Source of the DNA: Tyto alba
Taxonomy: Eukaryota; Chordata; Aves; Strigiformes; Tytonidae
Direction of reading: 5' to 3'
Assembly: GCF_018691265.1 (NCBI RefSeq)
Contig: NW_024881330.1
Location: forward strand, 14,383,386 to 14,447,385
DNA: 64,000 nucleotides
Numbering within the stretch: position 1 is the first letter of the stretch; every line of letters starts with the position of its first letter. Position numbers and translations under genes: made by a program. A model generated the notes under the pieces. That model saw only the letters and a list, made by a program, of their open reading frames with translations. It was not told the origin of the DNA and searched no databases. Of the stretch, positions 1 to 12,261 are shown in pieces.

Positions 1-3000
1 AAGTTTGGCTAAAAGATCAGCAAAAAAGTGTTAAATTCGAGAAGGAAATCTGACTGACAAAAGAGAGCATCCAGACTACATGACAGAAGACCAACCTGGA
101 GGAATTAAAAAGAGAAGCGAACCCGCCAAGCCTAGGATACTCTCCAAGGAAAGACTCACAGGAAGAATGAGGTCAGAATTGGAGTGGGGATTAGGGAGTC
201 TAGGAAAGGGGTCTGTAACTTCTCTAGTACTTTTTAAAAAATTATTAATAAAAGTGAATGTGTTTGAGAAGCTCTTCTGATAGTATTATCTGCCTCATAT
301 ATTCAGCATGCAACCACTGAAAGTGCTGATCAAGAACAGGGAGATACCCAATTTATCACTGGCTTTAGGGTTGTGGAGTCCAAAAAGGGAAAAAACTTCC
401 ACATTCCAAAAACACCTTGGAAACCTGGACTAAGCAAAACTGACCTGGCTTTTCCCAGGCCCACTTGACTCATAAGTACGTGGGATTCAGCAATGATTCA
501 CAGAGCACTGGTATTCATTCAGAGCCAAGCTGCAACTTCTGCACATCATGTTCCCTGGATGGATACACGATCTACACCAGTCAGTTAACAAACTGAAAGC
601 ATCATTCAGCTCATTGTTACACTGCAGCAAAGTTGGGTGGGGCTTCATGGACCTGTGCCAATTTATAGCCACCGTGTTCTGTCCCCATTGAGATCACCAG
701 GGTAAAAGATTTTATTCTATTGCTTCAAATCAGCTTAAATTCTTGCTTATTTTCTTATTAGAAAGATTAATTACTGTGAACACTTGAGCTTGAAGACAGA
801 AAGTCTTAAAAAATATAACTAAACTGGAATATTTCAGAGTGCTGCATCAGCATCACAGGCAACCACGACCACATTAAATAATATTACCCTCTCTATACTG
901 TCTTTTCTTAGAATATAATCTCAACTTTAAGATTTTAGAATTTATCATGGTTCCTTATAAATGACTTTCTCAGTACTTTGGTACTTTTCAGTAGTGTGGT
1001 TCAAAGGGCCATGTTTTAGACTGTACTCAATACCATCACACCAGACTTTCTGCTTTACAGTAAGTTTATCCATGCAGGAATGGACATTTCTCAGAAACTG
1101 GTCCATGATTGCAGAATCAATCTTGAAAGATGCACCAAGCTGCAGATATTCTTAAGTCTTATTCTACGGAGCCATTCATGGATTAGAGAAGTTGAAACTG
1201 GCTACAAGTCTCCCAAATCATTTTTATCACTGAAAGAGTGAGGCTGCTCAGAATATTTTTTTGGGGGTTTCTTTTAACTTTTTATTTTAAACATTTCCTT
1301 TGCAACATCATCAGTGAGGCTGCAGAATACTGGTTATAAAAATTATTCTCCTCTCTTCATATTTTTTCCCCTTTTCAATCCATCAGCAACATTAAACTAT
1401 GTCTACAGCATGCAGGTGTTTCCTACAGCAACACATACCTGAGACAGACCTCTGCTCCCACAGGCTGTCACTTTTATATCTGCAATGGAGACGAAAGTAT
1501 TTTTCCTGATCTGGACATAACAATACCATTTTGCGCAATGCTAAGATCTGTGCCCTGGAGAAGAAACAACTGCGATATAAACACCAAACTGGCTGCCAGT
1601 TGGCTCTGCTTGCTGAAACAACAAAATCAAATCCCTTCCAATGTAATCTTTACCTCAGGAAGGGTAAAAAAAAAAAAAAAAGACACAACTAACAGCAAAC
1701 AATGTGAAGTATCTCTGCAGTGTACTTTCCAGCTAGCTGGGGAGGAACAGTGTAAAGTTGATTGTTAGACATACAGATTTAAATACAGACTAAATTACAA
1801 CACTACAAGCATGGAAAATAAATGCTTTTCCATATTTCGTCTCTTGCCTCTCAAAGGACCACAGGAGTGATCACCTTTTTCATTCAGAAATAACCTGCAA
1901 TGGGCAACTCCAGGCAGGTAGCCAAAGCATCTTAGTTGACAGGTGGTTTTGGAAGGGACAGAGGGTGTTTATAAGAATGATGAGTAGATGAAACTGAGGA
2001 CATTAGTGCTGAATATTTTTCATGGATTTTCCTTCTGACCAGCTGCAGGCTGCCTGTAACAGCTGAAGCACACACAGTGCACCCTCCACTGCCTTGCACG
2101 CTGAGGCCACTCGGTGATGTAAAGCAGAGCTTGGTTTGCTGGGAGAAGCAGGAGATCCCCTTCAAACCTGCGTTCCTGACCCCAAGTGGTGTGCAGACAC
2201 TGAGCTACTGCTTCTGTGCCAGAGCATGATGAGACCAGGGCAGCTGACATGCCCAGCTTCAGCATTTACTATGGTGGGGTGAAAGTAAAACCTGGCCAAT
2301 AAATATGACACACAAATATGCTTGGATCCAGGAGGGGAATTTGCAAGAAAACTTGTTGGGAAGTTTATCTGTTGCATGTCAGTGAAAAAGTTGGGAAGAG
2401 GAAGCTTTTTCCCCCACTTTATAATCTTTCACTTCCTCTGCTTTGTTTTCTTCATATTTGTCCTAACAAAAACATTAATCATGGTCTCTTTTTCCTTAAC
2501 AAAGAAAACTGATTTTTTTAAACAAAGAAAAGGATGATGAAATAAAATTCTGACAGATAACTAGATCATCTTTTCTATGAAGAAGACACATGGTTAGCAG
2601 TGATTTCTAAATAAAAACTCACTTGAAAGATTGCATGCAAATGGGAAGGAAAGGCATATTTTCTTTGAGTTAAATAACTTCTTTTCTTTTCAGGCACTTA
2701 ATTTCTCTTTGCGTTTATCAGGGAAAAAAACAACTAATTTATCTGAAAAATCCTATGCAGGTCACTTAGAACTGGCCAGAGATAAGCAGTGGTGAAACCA
2801 AGCAGAGCAACACCAACTTTGGTCTGAAGTTGCTCAGGGCTTGACGCCTCTCTGGTCCATTGATGCAGCCTGGCAGGGGGTCCAGGAACACTTAAAAGCC
2901 CCAAGCCCCAGATGATGGAGACAGGGCCAGAAATCCAGCCCACCAGTACCACTGCTGCTGCTGAACCCAGCAGAGCAGCTGACAGAAATGAGCCCCTTGG

Positions 3001-3449
3001 GGCAATCTCATTTTGAAAATATAATACTTCACATGCCATGTTTTGGGTTTGACAAATCTAAAAAACCTCCAGGGAGAAAAAATGGGTTTCCCTAGAGCTA
3101 TCTCAACTGAATAGCACTTTTATCTGTGACACAGACATTGACATACATGCTGATCTGTCACAAGCAGCAAAAAGTCTGCTGCCTCTCTCCTCCCCTGTTG
3201 CATCTCTGTGTTATAATTTCCACCTTTTGGGGCTTCTCTTACCAGGAGATTATCTCTATCTTAAGGAGAATTGATAGAAAATACCCCAAAATAATGAATG
3301 CAAATTAAACAGAAGGTGGCACTCATCAGTGATGTTCAAAACAAACTGAAAATTCACTTCTGGTACCTATATGATTGAAAAACATTTTCAGTGAATCCTT
3401 AAAATAAGTTACCAAAAGAAGACTCCTGGCAATGTCTTATTGCTGAGGG
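1..3449. other. Unique-looking AT-rich non-coding sequence
   Basis: Apart from the 101-codon frame at 2734-3039 I see no gene, RNA or recognised repeat. An exon-like segment on the plus strand at about 993-1058 (acceptor ggtacttttcag, donor TACA then GTAAGT) and one on the minus strand at 1439-1479 (acceptor gtctccattgcag, donor TCAG then GTATGT) have good sites but are too short to judge. Confidence 0.5.
2734..3039 (-). other. 101-codon open frame with two hydrophobic stretches, unrecognised
   Basis: A complete ATG-to-TAG frame on the minus strand sits in a locally GC-richer patch. The start context is favourable (A at -3, G at +4). The translation has a hydrophobic stretch at about residues 18-50 (AALLGSAAAVVLVGW, then SIIWGLGLLSVPG), a short polar linker (RLHQWTREASSPEQLQ), then a second weaker hydrophobic stretch. 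This would suit a small membrane protein. I see no promoter, splice or poly(A) evidence and know no such family, so it may be a chance frame in a GC-rich patch. Confidence 0.15.
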
Positions 3450-3640
3450 GGTTCTGTGGCCCAGGTATTATGAGGGGACGGATGTAGCATAAATACTGTC
3501 ATGCAAAGTTTATTTTATATTTTGTCCTTTTTTTTGGCTACTCTTTGAAAATAAAGAGATACCTTAGATTTTGGGGAGTTTAAAAGCACTAGAAGCTAAA
3601 GGAAATTGCTCCTTACTTCTGTCTGCTCAGGTAGCAGCAA
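3450..3640. repeat. Left arm of a ~190 bp imperfect inverted repeat
   Basis: This arm matches the reverse complement of 4293-4489 at roughly 80-85% over its length. Shared blocks include 'aaataaagagataccttagatttt', 'agtttaaaagcactagaag' and 'gtctgctcag'. The loop is about 650 bp. A long inverted repeat like this could be a foldback transposon with long terminal inverted repeats, or an inverted duplication. Confidence 0.85.
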
Positions 3641-4292
3641 TACCAGTTTAGGGAATTTAATTTTCTCTCCCAGAAAACTTCTCCCAACTCTTCTGATTTC
3701 AAAATAATTTTGAAAGACGTGGAAGTTCCAGAAATGGATTTAATTGATAATTGTACACAAAATACCCGTGGCAGTCAGAAACTTATTTAATGTAAAATAG
3801 CCTGTCACATGCAGTGGCGGATACTATTCCACTGTATAAATTTATGCATGTGCCCAGTTTCTATTTGGAAAATTTTTTCTCACAGCACTAGCTGATCAAT
3901 CAGCCACAGGGCCTAGGTAAGGAACTTTCTAATATCTTTAAACAAAATTATGTGTAGATTAACTCAATTTAAAACAGCAAAAGGAATAAAGAAAAAAAGG
4001 AAATTTCCACCAAGACCTCAAAGCTTTTGTTTTGTGCAAGCCCATTTAAGTCACTGTTGCTCTATTTTAATCAGGTTGCCTGATTCATACTGCGCTCTCT
4101 GCAGTATGAATATGTATCTACCTTTTCACAGGCTATTTAAGGCAGTTTGCCAAAATTCGAAATGCCACAACAATCATTAGTGAAATTCTGAGTAGATAAG
4201 GTGGTGGTTATGAACTCACAGCCCTTCCACTCTCTCAAAGTGTTCATATGCCTGTTGTATCAAGGGAATTCATTTCCAGCTCTTGAAGCTTT

Positions 4293-4489
4293 ATACCTAT
4301 CTGAGCAGACGTAAGTAAGGACCTCTTTCCTTTAGACTTCTAGTGCTTTTAAACTGCTCAAAATCTAAGGTATCTCTTTATTTTCAAAATGTAATAAAAA
4401 AAATGGACAAAACATAAAATAAACTAAACTTTACATGGCAGTATTTAGACTACATCTGTCTCCTCAGAATTCTTGAGCCACAGAATCAC
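4293..4489. repeat. Right arm of a ~190 bp imperfect inverted repeat
   Basis: Reverse complement of 3450-3640 as described there. The outer edge is at 'gattctgtggc' (complement), matching 'ggttctgtggcc' at 3450. Beyond this no matching sequence is seen on either side. Confidence 0.85.
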
Positions 4490-6490
4490 ATTTATCTCTT
4501 CCAGTCCCCACACTCACACCCCAAGGGCCTGCAGAGCTTGGTCAGTGAGGCTTGAGGTAGTGGCAGCTGTGACAGCCCCAAGTGCTCCAGGAGAGTCCAA
4601 GGTGACTAGTGTGACCATCGGAGATCATGGCACAGCAAACCCCTGCCTTGGAATGAAAAGCAAACTCACAGATCCTTTTTTTTACTTTTTTTTTTTAGGA
4701 ATTAAGATCTACAGAAAAAAAAAAAAAATTATCCTGTATTTGTGAAACTAAAGGATGTTATTCAACAGCTGTTTCTTACTGAGAACTTTAATCTGATTGA
4801 AATATTGAAGCATTAAAAAGTAACACACATCTATGGTAAAATGACAGAATTGTGGACTTCTTGACTTTTCTGCTCTTATGGTATAGCCTTGTCTGGTTGT
4901 GGCCACTTGAATGTAATGAGAAAAAGATGTCTTACTGCAAAAACATGCATATGGCATCAGTGTTTCTTCTTATTACCTTGCTGAAGCAGCTGAATCAACT
5001 GGGCAGCTACAGTCAGCCACAACTGTGCTGTCTCTTCCTGAAGAATCCTCATACCTTTACTTGCAGAGATTCAAATGGATTTTTAATTTCCACATGAGAT
5101 GCTAAAATTTGATGTGTTTTGACTTGTAAGCACTAGAAAAAAATGCAAAAAAGTGACATTTTAATCGCATCTCTGAATTTGATGTAATTGGAAGAAAGAA
5201 GTACCAGAAAATCTGCTCCTAGGAAGCTTATGTTCTCTAGTCCTGTGAGCTCTGGAGGAACATCAGAAATCATGAGCACTTTTATAAACCCTTTTCTCGC
5301 ATATTTTGGTTACATTTCACCTATTTATTATGCCTGAAGTCTGCTCAAAGACTAGACTCTTCCTCTCTCCCCACTACTGTGCTTTTATCTTTCCTGCAGC
5401 ATACATGTGCTAACTAGTATTTTCTAACTTGGTGTCATGCACTGAGTTAGAGCTGTGATGTCACATACTGCCATGCATGGCCATACTCAGAGCAGTCTGC
5501 TGCCAACTCCTGAGTCAGCCACACGGACAGAAAATGGATGAGGCAAGTGGACAAAACAATGCTTACAGGTGCTCCAGAGTCATCATCTTCTGTGCAGATG
5601 ATAGTTAACTGCCATGACACTGTGTTCCACAAGCACAGGAAAAAATATTGCTGAAACTTTCTAGCATGATATACACCAATATGTATGGTTATGAGGAGAC
5701 AGGATCACAAGGGTCTTCTGTTTTTTCAATAACATCTGAGAGTCTTTCATTAAAACCAGCAGCAATTTCAAAGATCCTGGTGGACTTCACATAGTCAGCA
5801 AAAGGGTTGGACTAGTTAAGGTATTAAAAAACTTCCATCTGTACAGGCTTGATGCTCTCTATCTTTCACTGGTAGAATATGCTTAGGAATTTCAAGATGT
5901 GTGGTGTGATTTATCATCTGCAAGAGTTGTGGGGGTATTCACTAGTCAACAACAATTTATTGTACTCCCATATGGAAGAATAGAATTTGGAAAGAGATAA
6001 GAGAAGGATGATCTCAGAATGGGGCCTAAGAGAAGATAAGGATCATGATTCCCTGTCCTCCTCCTGGGAGATTTTATTCAGATCTGCATTTTGGATATAA
6101 CTCACAGAATATGAATAAAATTAGGGCCAGTCCCACCGAACGAGAGGAAAAGGGAATTGGAGTTATATCCCTGGAGTAAAATTCAATCACTCTGGACTTG
6201 TATAGCTTCATTGTACGTGGCAGTCCCAGCCATCATTGATCCCAGCAGGAAGGGGAGGATGAGTATTTCAGAGCAAAAGGGGAAAGAAATCAAATCCAGA
6301 TAGAACAAGATCACACATTTCAATTTGCATCTGTATCATCTTTGAAGTTGTGGTTACAATTATTGAACGGAGATGACTGGAAATGTCTTTCATACCGAAA
6401 TGACTTAGTTTCACTGAATTTCTCTTTTAGCATGTCAAATCAATTAGCTGGTGTTTGGACAATGCTTTGAAAAGAGGAAGCAAGATATGA

Positions 6491-6510
6491 CATACACACA
6501 CACATGCACA
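6491..6510. repeat. Short (CA)n-like microsatellite
   Basis: catacacacacacatgcaca: about seven CA units with interruptions. Confidence 0.7.
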
Positions 6511-6669
6511 TGTGTATCCCCACAAACTTCTGTGCAATTAGTATTTGTAAGAAATGGAAACTGATGTTTTAACTAGCAGAAGAAATATACAAAGCAGATA
6601 CTTAAGGCTTAATTTGCTTTGCAGATTTTATTAAACTTATCAGAGCAAAGAAACCAAATGACTTTTGAT

Positions 6670-6703
6670 AAAAACAAAACAAGACAAAACAAAAACAAAA
6701 CTC
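6670..6703. repeat. (AAAAC)n-like simple repeat
   Basis: Imperfect repeats of aaaac/acaaa; a similar A-rich aac-type tract occurs at 48227-48275. Confidence 0.8.
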
Positions 6704-9700
6704 AAAAGGAAAGAGAGCAATACATTGAAAAATAAAGGATTTTAAAAGTTTTCACTTTAAACCAAGTTTAAAACCATACAAGTAGCAAACTAAATCTGCA
6801 GCTAACTAAAGTCTTATAGGCTTTGGAAGATAAGGCTTGTGTATCTTATTTCATCCTTCCTTTGTGTTATATCAAGTTGCAAGTCTGGTAGTACCAAGGC
6901 AAGTGCTGCATTTCGCTTTACTTACCATGTCATAGTCAAAAATAAATGGCAGCATGGATAACTATTAATCTGTTTGTTAGCACAAGTCAAATAATGAAAT
7001 AAGAAAAATGTAACAGTTCTTGATGACACCTGCATAGATATATCTTTTTTTTCCACTCTGGTCTCTCCAGTTTCATCACCATTCACTGCTGGCTATGTAA
7101 GTGACAGAATTTAGCTAGGTGAAAAGTATTGTGAAATTTTACAAGAATAAGATATTGTAGTGCCAAATTGTTACAAAATACACTATGATTTGAAAAGACT
7201 AGGCAGATCTTTGAAATCTGTTACATTCAAGGTGGTCTTGGTTGGCACACTGTAGTATCTTCTATTGTAGGTTTAAATTAAACCTCTGGCTCTGGTGCTA
7301 TTCTATAAATTTTTCCGTAATGTTCCATCCACTGGGCTCTATAAAGCTACTCCTGTCAGTACAAACAGGTATATAGAAGGAAATCATTTAATCATTTGTC
7401 TTTACTGAAAAATCACTCTAGGCTGATGAACATCAATTTGTAATTCAGATCTCAATCAGAAAAAAAAATAGGGTAATTTAATTAGAGTAATATTTATGCA
7501 TTTTGCTAATTTGATGTCATAATGACAAACTGTACTGAAGATACAGAGACAATGAGGGTGTGCCTACATTAGCACTTTGGTTTGGCTCAGGAGGACACTT
7601 CTGAAGTGAACATCCCAATAGCCCCAAACAATATCAATTGCAGAGTTTCACACCACAGAACAGCCTCAGAGAGTACACACTGTATTCCCCTTAGATGAAA
7701 TGAAGCCAGAAAGTGTGTTCCATCTGTTACTGAGCTTCCAGCCTGTGGGACCAGGCTAGAGCTAGCTGGAAACAACCCTCCAGCACAGCGTATACACCTC
7801 ATACAACAGATCCTCAGCACCATTTCTTTGCTTTCACCTTCTCCTAGGCACCACTACTGGCTAAGGTAGAAAGCCCCAGGGTATCACTTTAGTTCCTCTC
7901 ACTTTCCCATCCCTCTGCTTGACACTGTTTTTACTAATTCATATTTTATTAATTTATATTTTCAAAGAGCCTAGGATCCCCAGTGGGATCCCAGAGCATA
8001 ACTCCATTAGCTGCCAACACACAAAACAAGAGCTTCTCCTTAGAGAGCTTCTAACGAGCTAAATAGAAAACACAGGATTAGATGGAAATAGATAGACCAG
8101 TGACTGTGAAGTGAGTTTGCAAAAAGATGAATCAAACTGGGCTGATCAGAGACAGAAGTCACCTTCTCAGTACTGGAATACAGATAGATGGGGGAGATTA
8201 GGCCAAGAAAAACTCTGAGAACAAAGACAAAACTGCATTTGATGTGACAGAGTAGAAGCAGAGAGGACAGAAAGAGAGGTCGAAGCTATGGTTTAGGAAA
8301 ATGGTTTTTTGCAGCAATAGTATAGATGGATATAAATGGCCCAAAGATAAAAAAAAAAAAAAACAACACTCTACCCAAAATGCTATCCAAGTTCTGCATG
8401 ACATGAACTAAGTGTAAGTCACAAACCTTCGTGTGATAACAATTCTTTCCTCTGTCCAGAATCACTTCAGAGATGCAAAAGTCCCCTTTAACACTTCCAT
8501 TACTACACATATTCCATGCCAACAGCGGAAGCATAATCTTAAAATGAAAATTGAAATGTCCCTTTTCCCTTGAACTACATGGACAGTGGTGCTTTCAGCT
8601 GGAGAAATCTTGTGACATAAAGGGACCTGTGAATACTCAAACAAAAAGGACTATGTAGCAGACAAGTGAAAGAGGATATTGATAGTGCTGTTATCACCAC
8701 AGTGAAGTGATTTAGAAGGCATGAATTTAATGTACCATCTGTTCCAGTTACTTTTCATGCTTTCCACACAGTACACATAAGTGAGGACACTGGTGAGCTG
8801 TCTTCTCAGGACAGAACAGGAACATGTCCTGATCTATGAGCAAGGGAAAACAAGAACTCTGATGACACCGAGCTAGCTTGAGTTTATTCTGGTGACCGAG
8901 TCTCTCTTAAACTCACAGCTCTTCACCCTGACCTAAGGAAGATCTTCAGCAAAATGAGCACTTGCTTCAAGTGCTCAGTATACTTCCAGACTCACACAAA
9001 AGAGCCTTAGTCAAAACAAGAATCAGGGCTGTAAGGACAAAGCACTTTACTTGGTAGACTATTTCTTATTTTCAGTGCTTGTCAGTGAAGAACCATATTA
9101 TCCTGTGAACAATCAGCACAGGAAACATTTTTCAAATGGCCAGACGGCTGCCAAAAGGAATTAACATCATTCCCCATTTTCAATCTAGACAATATATATG
9201 GTCTATTTTTTACATCTGCAGAAGTAGACAATCAGCCCTATCAAATCAGGTTTATAAGTGTGTTTTTTGGTTTACACTTTGTAGCAAGACCTATTGAATT
9301 TAATTTATGATATAAGGATGAAATTCAAGTTTGTCCCGGAGTTACAGCTGCAGCGCAGCCGGTGTCGGGGCTGTGCCTGGGTGCACATCCCGCTCACTGA
9401 GGCATTAGTTCCCCGGGTGGTCCCAAAGCTCCCAGCTAGTCTCTGCAGATGTGACACAAGGGACTGAACCAAGACAAGGTGATTGTCTGAGCTCTCAGAC
9501 AGCCTCTTAGCAAAGCTTTTGCCTCATTCCTTCAGGAGGTATCCAGGTGGGAATTTTGAGCAGTTCCAGAGATTTCATCAGACAGTTCCTCTTGTGCCTA
9601 GAGAATTTGACAGGCACTACTTGTGTGCTAGTATCTAGGATGTAGATTCTGGCCAGGCCAGGGATGCCTCCAGGCAGATCCTGATGTAGAATTAACAAAA

Positions 9701-11175
9701 GTGTACACAGATATTTGTAAATAGTCAAGAGATACTCTTCTTGTAAGTGCAGAAAGGGTCATGTAGGGCAGTCTTTTGTACATAGCCAAGATGGAATTTG
9801 TAAGTACTTTACTATAGTCTATAGTGCTGGCTTGTGCCTGTAATGGAGTGGTCATGTAGGACCACAGCCCAGCAGGATCACATGAGCTGAGCAGAAGAGT
9901 TGTTCAGGGAATTCCACTCTGTCCATTGCAAGGACTCTCACAACAGGAACTCCCATCACCTTCTAGGCAGTGACTGGCCATCCCGTTCAACTGATTTGAT
10001 TTCTCCGGTGAGTGTTACCCTGTGCAAAAACCCCAAAAAATTAGTTTAGCAAATGCTTTGTCCATGAGTGTCTGTGTAACAACTTACAGTCATGCTGGCT
10101 GTGCCCACCCTCATCCTGGCAGCTCCAGTGATTCACAGGAAGGACTGTTTTCCCTGGACACCTACTTCTCACAGTCAGGATCTACAAGGCATCTCTGCAA
10201 CATGGCAAGAAGTATCAGATATCTTTCTCTTATTATGTCCTTAGGAATTTCTACTCTTACTTTTTCTACTATATTTAACGTACACAAAATGTGACACCAA
10301 ATCAACTCACTGCCCCTAAACTCACAAAGATGACCATAGAAAGACATACACAATGTGCAACTGAACTTTTAGGTCTAGTTCTGTATCTGGTTTGAGTTTT
10401 GGACAAAGATGATTATTGTTTTTACTGATATTTGATGAAAGTGTTTATCTACATTCTGTATTTGTCCTGAATGAAAAGGTACAGTACTATTAAGCAAGTT
10501 TCACCCAGTTCCATCATTACAGTTCAGTGAGAAGCCCAATATAGTATTCCTTGGCCAAAGTCCAATTAACATTTGCTGGTTTATATCACTCTATTATTCT
10601 ATTAGACAAAAGGTAATGCATCAAGTTTAAAAATTAATGACTAATCCTGAATTTCTTTGGCAGTTTCAGCCAGAACATACCAAAGCTGTTTGTTATAAAC
10701 ATTAGGATCAGTATGGATTGTTACTCAAGTTAGATACTGATGCAATTCATTGACTGTATTGTATAGGACATGGCTGCCTAAAGCAGTATTTTAGCTAAAT
10801 TAATGCAGTAAAAGCCAGTTTGCCTGTGGAATTTGCTTGTAAAGCAACAGGGTAAGAGGAATTCTTCTGTGAAATTGTCTTTGCATGGGAGGATTAGGTT
10901 CACTGCACTTGTCTCTGCACCAATATTAAATGCTCCCTGTCCAAAAATCTATGCTCCTCCAAAACTCTCACTAACCACCAGAGTCTGCAGAACATAAAGC
11001 TTTCTCAGAAATGTCTTTTTGCTGTCACACTTGATAATTACAGCAGGAGTTTCACAGTTAATATCTGTATGTCTATTGCCACGACAGGTCTCGTCAGTAG
11101 CTCAGTGGTTCTGGCTTTGTGTTACACTGTCCAGCATAAGAAGTCACCAACCTTTTAAATGCTAGTGTCATTAGG

Positions 11176-11210
11176 GAAAAAAAAATAAGAAAAAAAAAAA
11201 AAAAAAAAAA
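11176..11210. repeat. Long poly(A) tract
   Basis: About 35 bases of almost pure A, broken by single T and G. Similar shorter A or T runs occur near 1663, 4708, 8347, 30817, 37129, 41131, 47273, 54373 and 57239. No retroposed body was recognised upstream of this one. Confidence 0.9.
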
Positions 11211-12221
11211 GGCAAAAGTTCCTCTAATGCTAAGCTTTAAACCACAAATATATGAAAACACCATACACAAATGTAGCACAGAAATACCACATCGATGGCT
11301 GAATTTCTTCTGAAATAAGGTTCATATAAACTTTACTCACTGTCTGCCATCAAAATGACTAGCTTGATTTTTCTCTTAGAAGCTACTGTCTAATTTAAAA
11401 TATATTTCTCATTGTTTTATTTTATATTTTATAGGGCAGTCACATAAAAATAAAATTGTCAATTAATAAGATGCTACATAACTTTTCCCAGATATTTCTG
11501 GATAGCATATGTATCTTATCTTCCTAAGCACTATGCAACTATTATAGGCAGTGAAAATCTATATACCTTCAGAAGATCCATTCCTATATCAGCTAGCGTA
11601 AAGTTGTACAAATTCCAAAAAAGAAAGCAAAAATAACTGGTATCTAGTAGAAATGAAGCAATGAAACAAGACCTAGAGCTCTGTCCCATGAAAAAGACAG
11701 GAACGATATCAACACAACTGCCACCACCACCCACGTACTAAGGGAGTGTACATACTTTTATAACAATTCTACTAATCACTGGAACAACTAGTTGACCAAC
11801 AATACTGTAATTAATAACAGATGATCACACAAAACAACTATCACAAACAAACAAAAACTCCAGAGTGCTTGATACATGTAGATTAAAAAGAAACTTTAGA
11901 ATAACTACTAGTGTGCCACAATTTGTTCACCACTGAATTTTTTAACTCTTAAAAGATACTAAGCACTAAGCCAAAATAAAATCTAAGAAAATACACATCT
12001 ATTTTCTTATTGCCTCTCTGTGTAGGAATGAATTTTCCTACCTTGAAGAACTAGTCAAAATTTTAATTAAAAAATTGTGCATTCTACAGTGTGACAAAAA
12101 CAGGTTCTTTCACAGTGTTTAATGAAAAAGTAAATACCTGCCCAAATAGCAGGTTACAAAGGAATTCACACTGGATTTAAATTAACAGCAGATTCAAAAC
12201 ATGAACTCAGTTCAAATTCAC

Positions 12222-12261
12222 ATATTTTCCCCATGGGTGCTATATTTTCCCCAGGGGCGCT
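12222..12261. repeat. Two-copy tandem repeat, 20 bp
   Basis: atattttccccatgggtgct (12222-12241) is followed by a copy with three differences (12242-12261). Confidence 0.85.
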
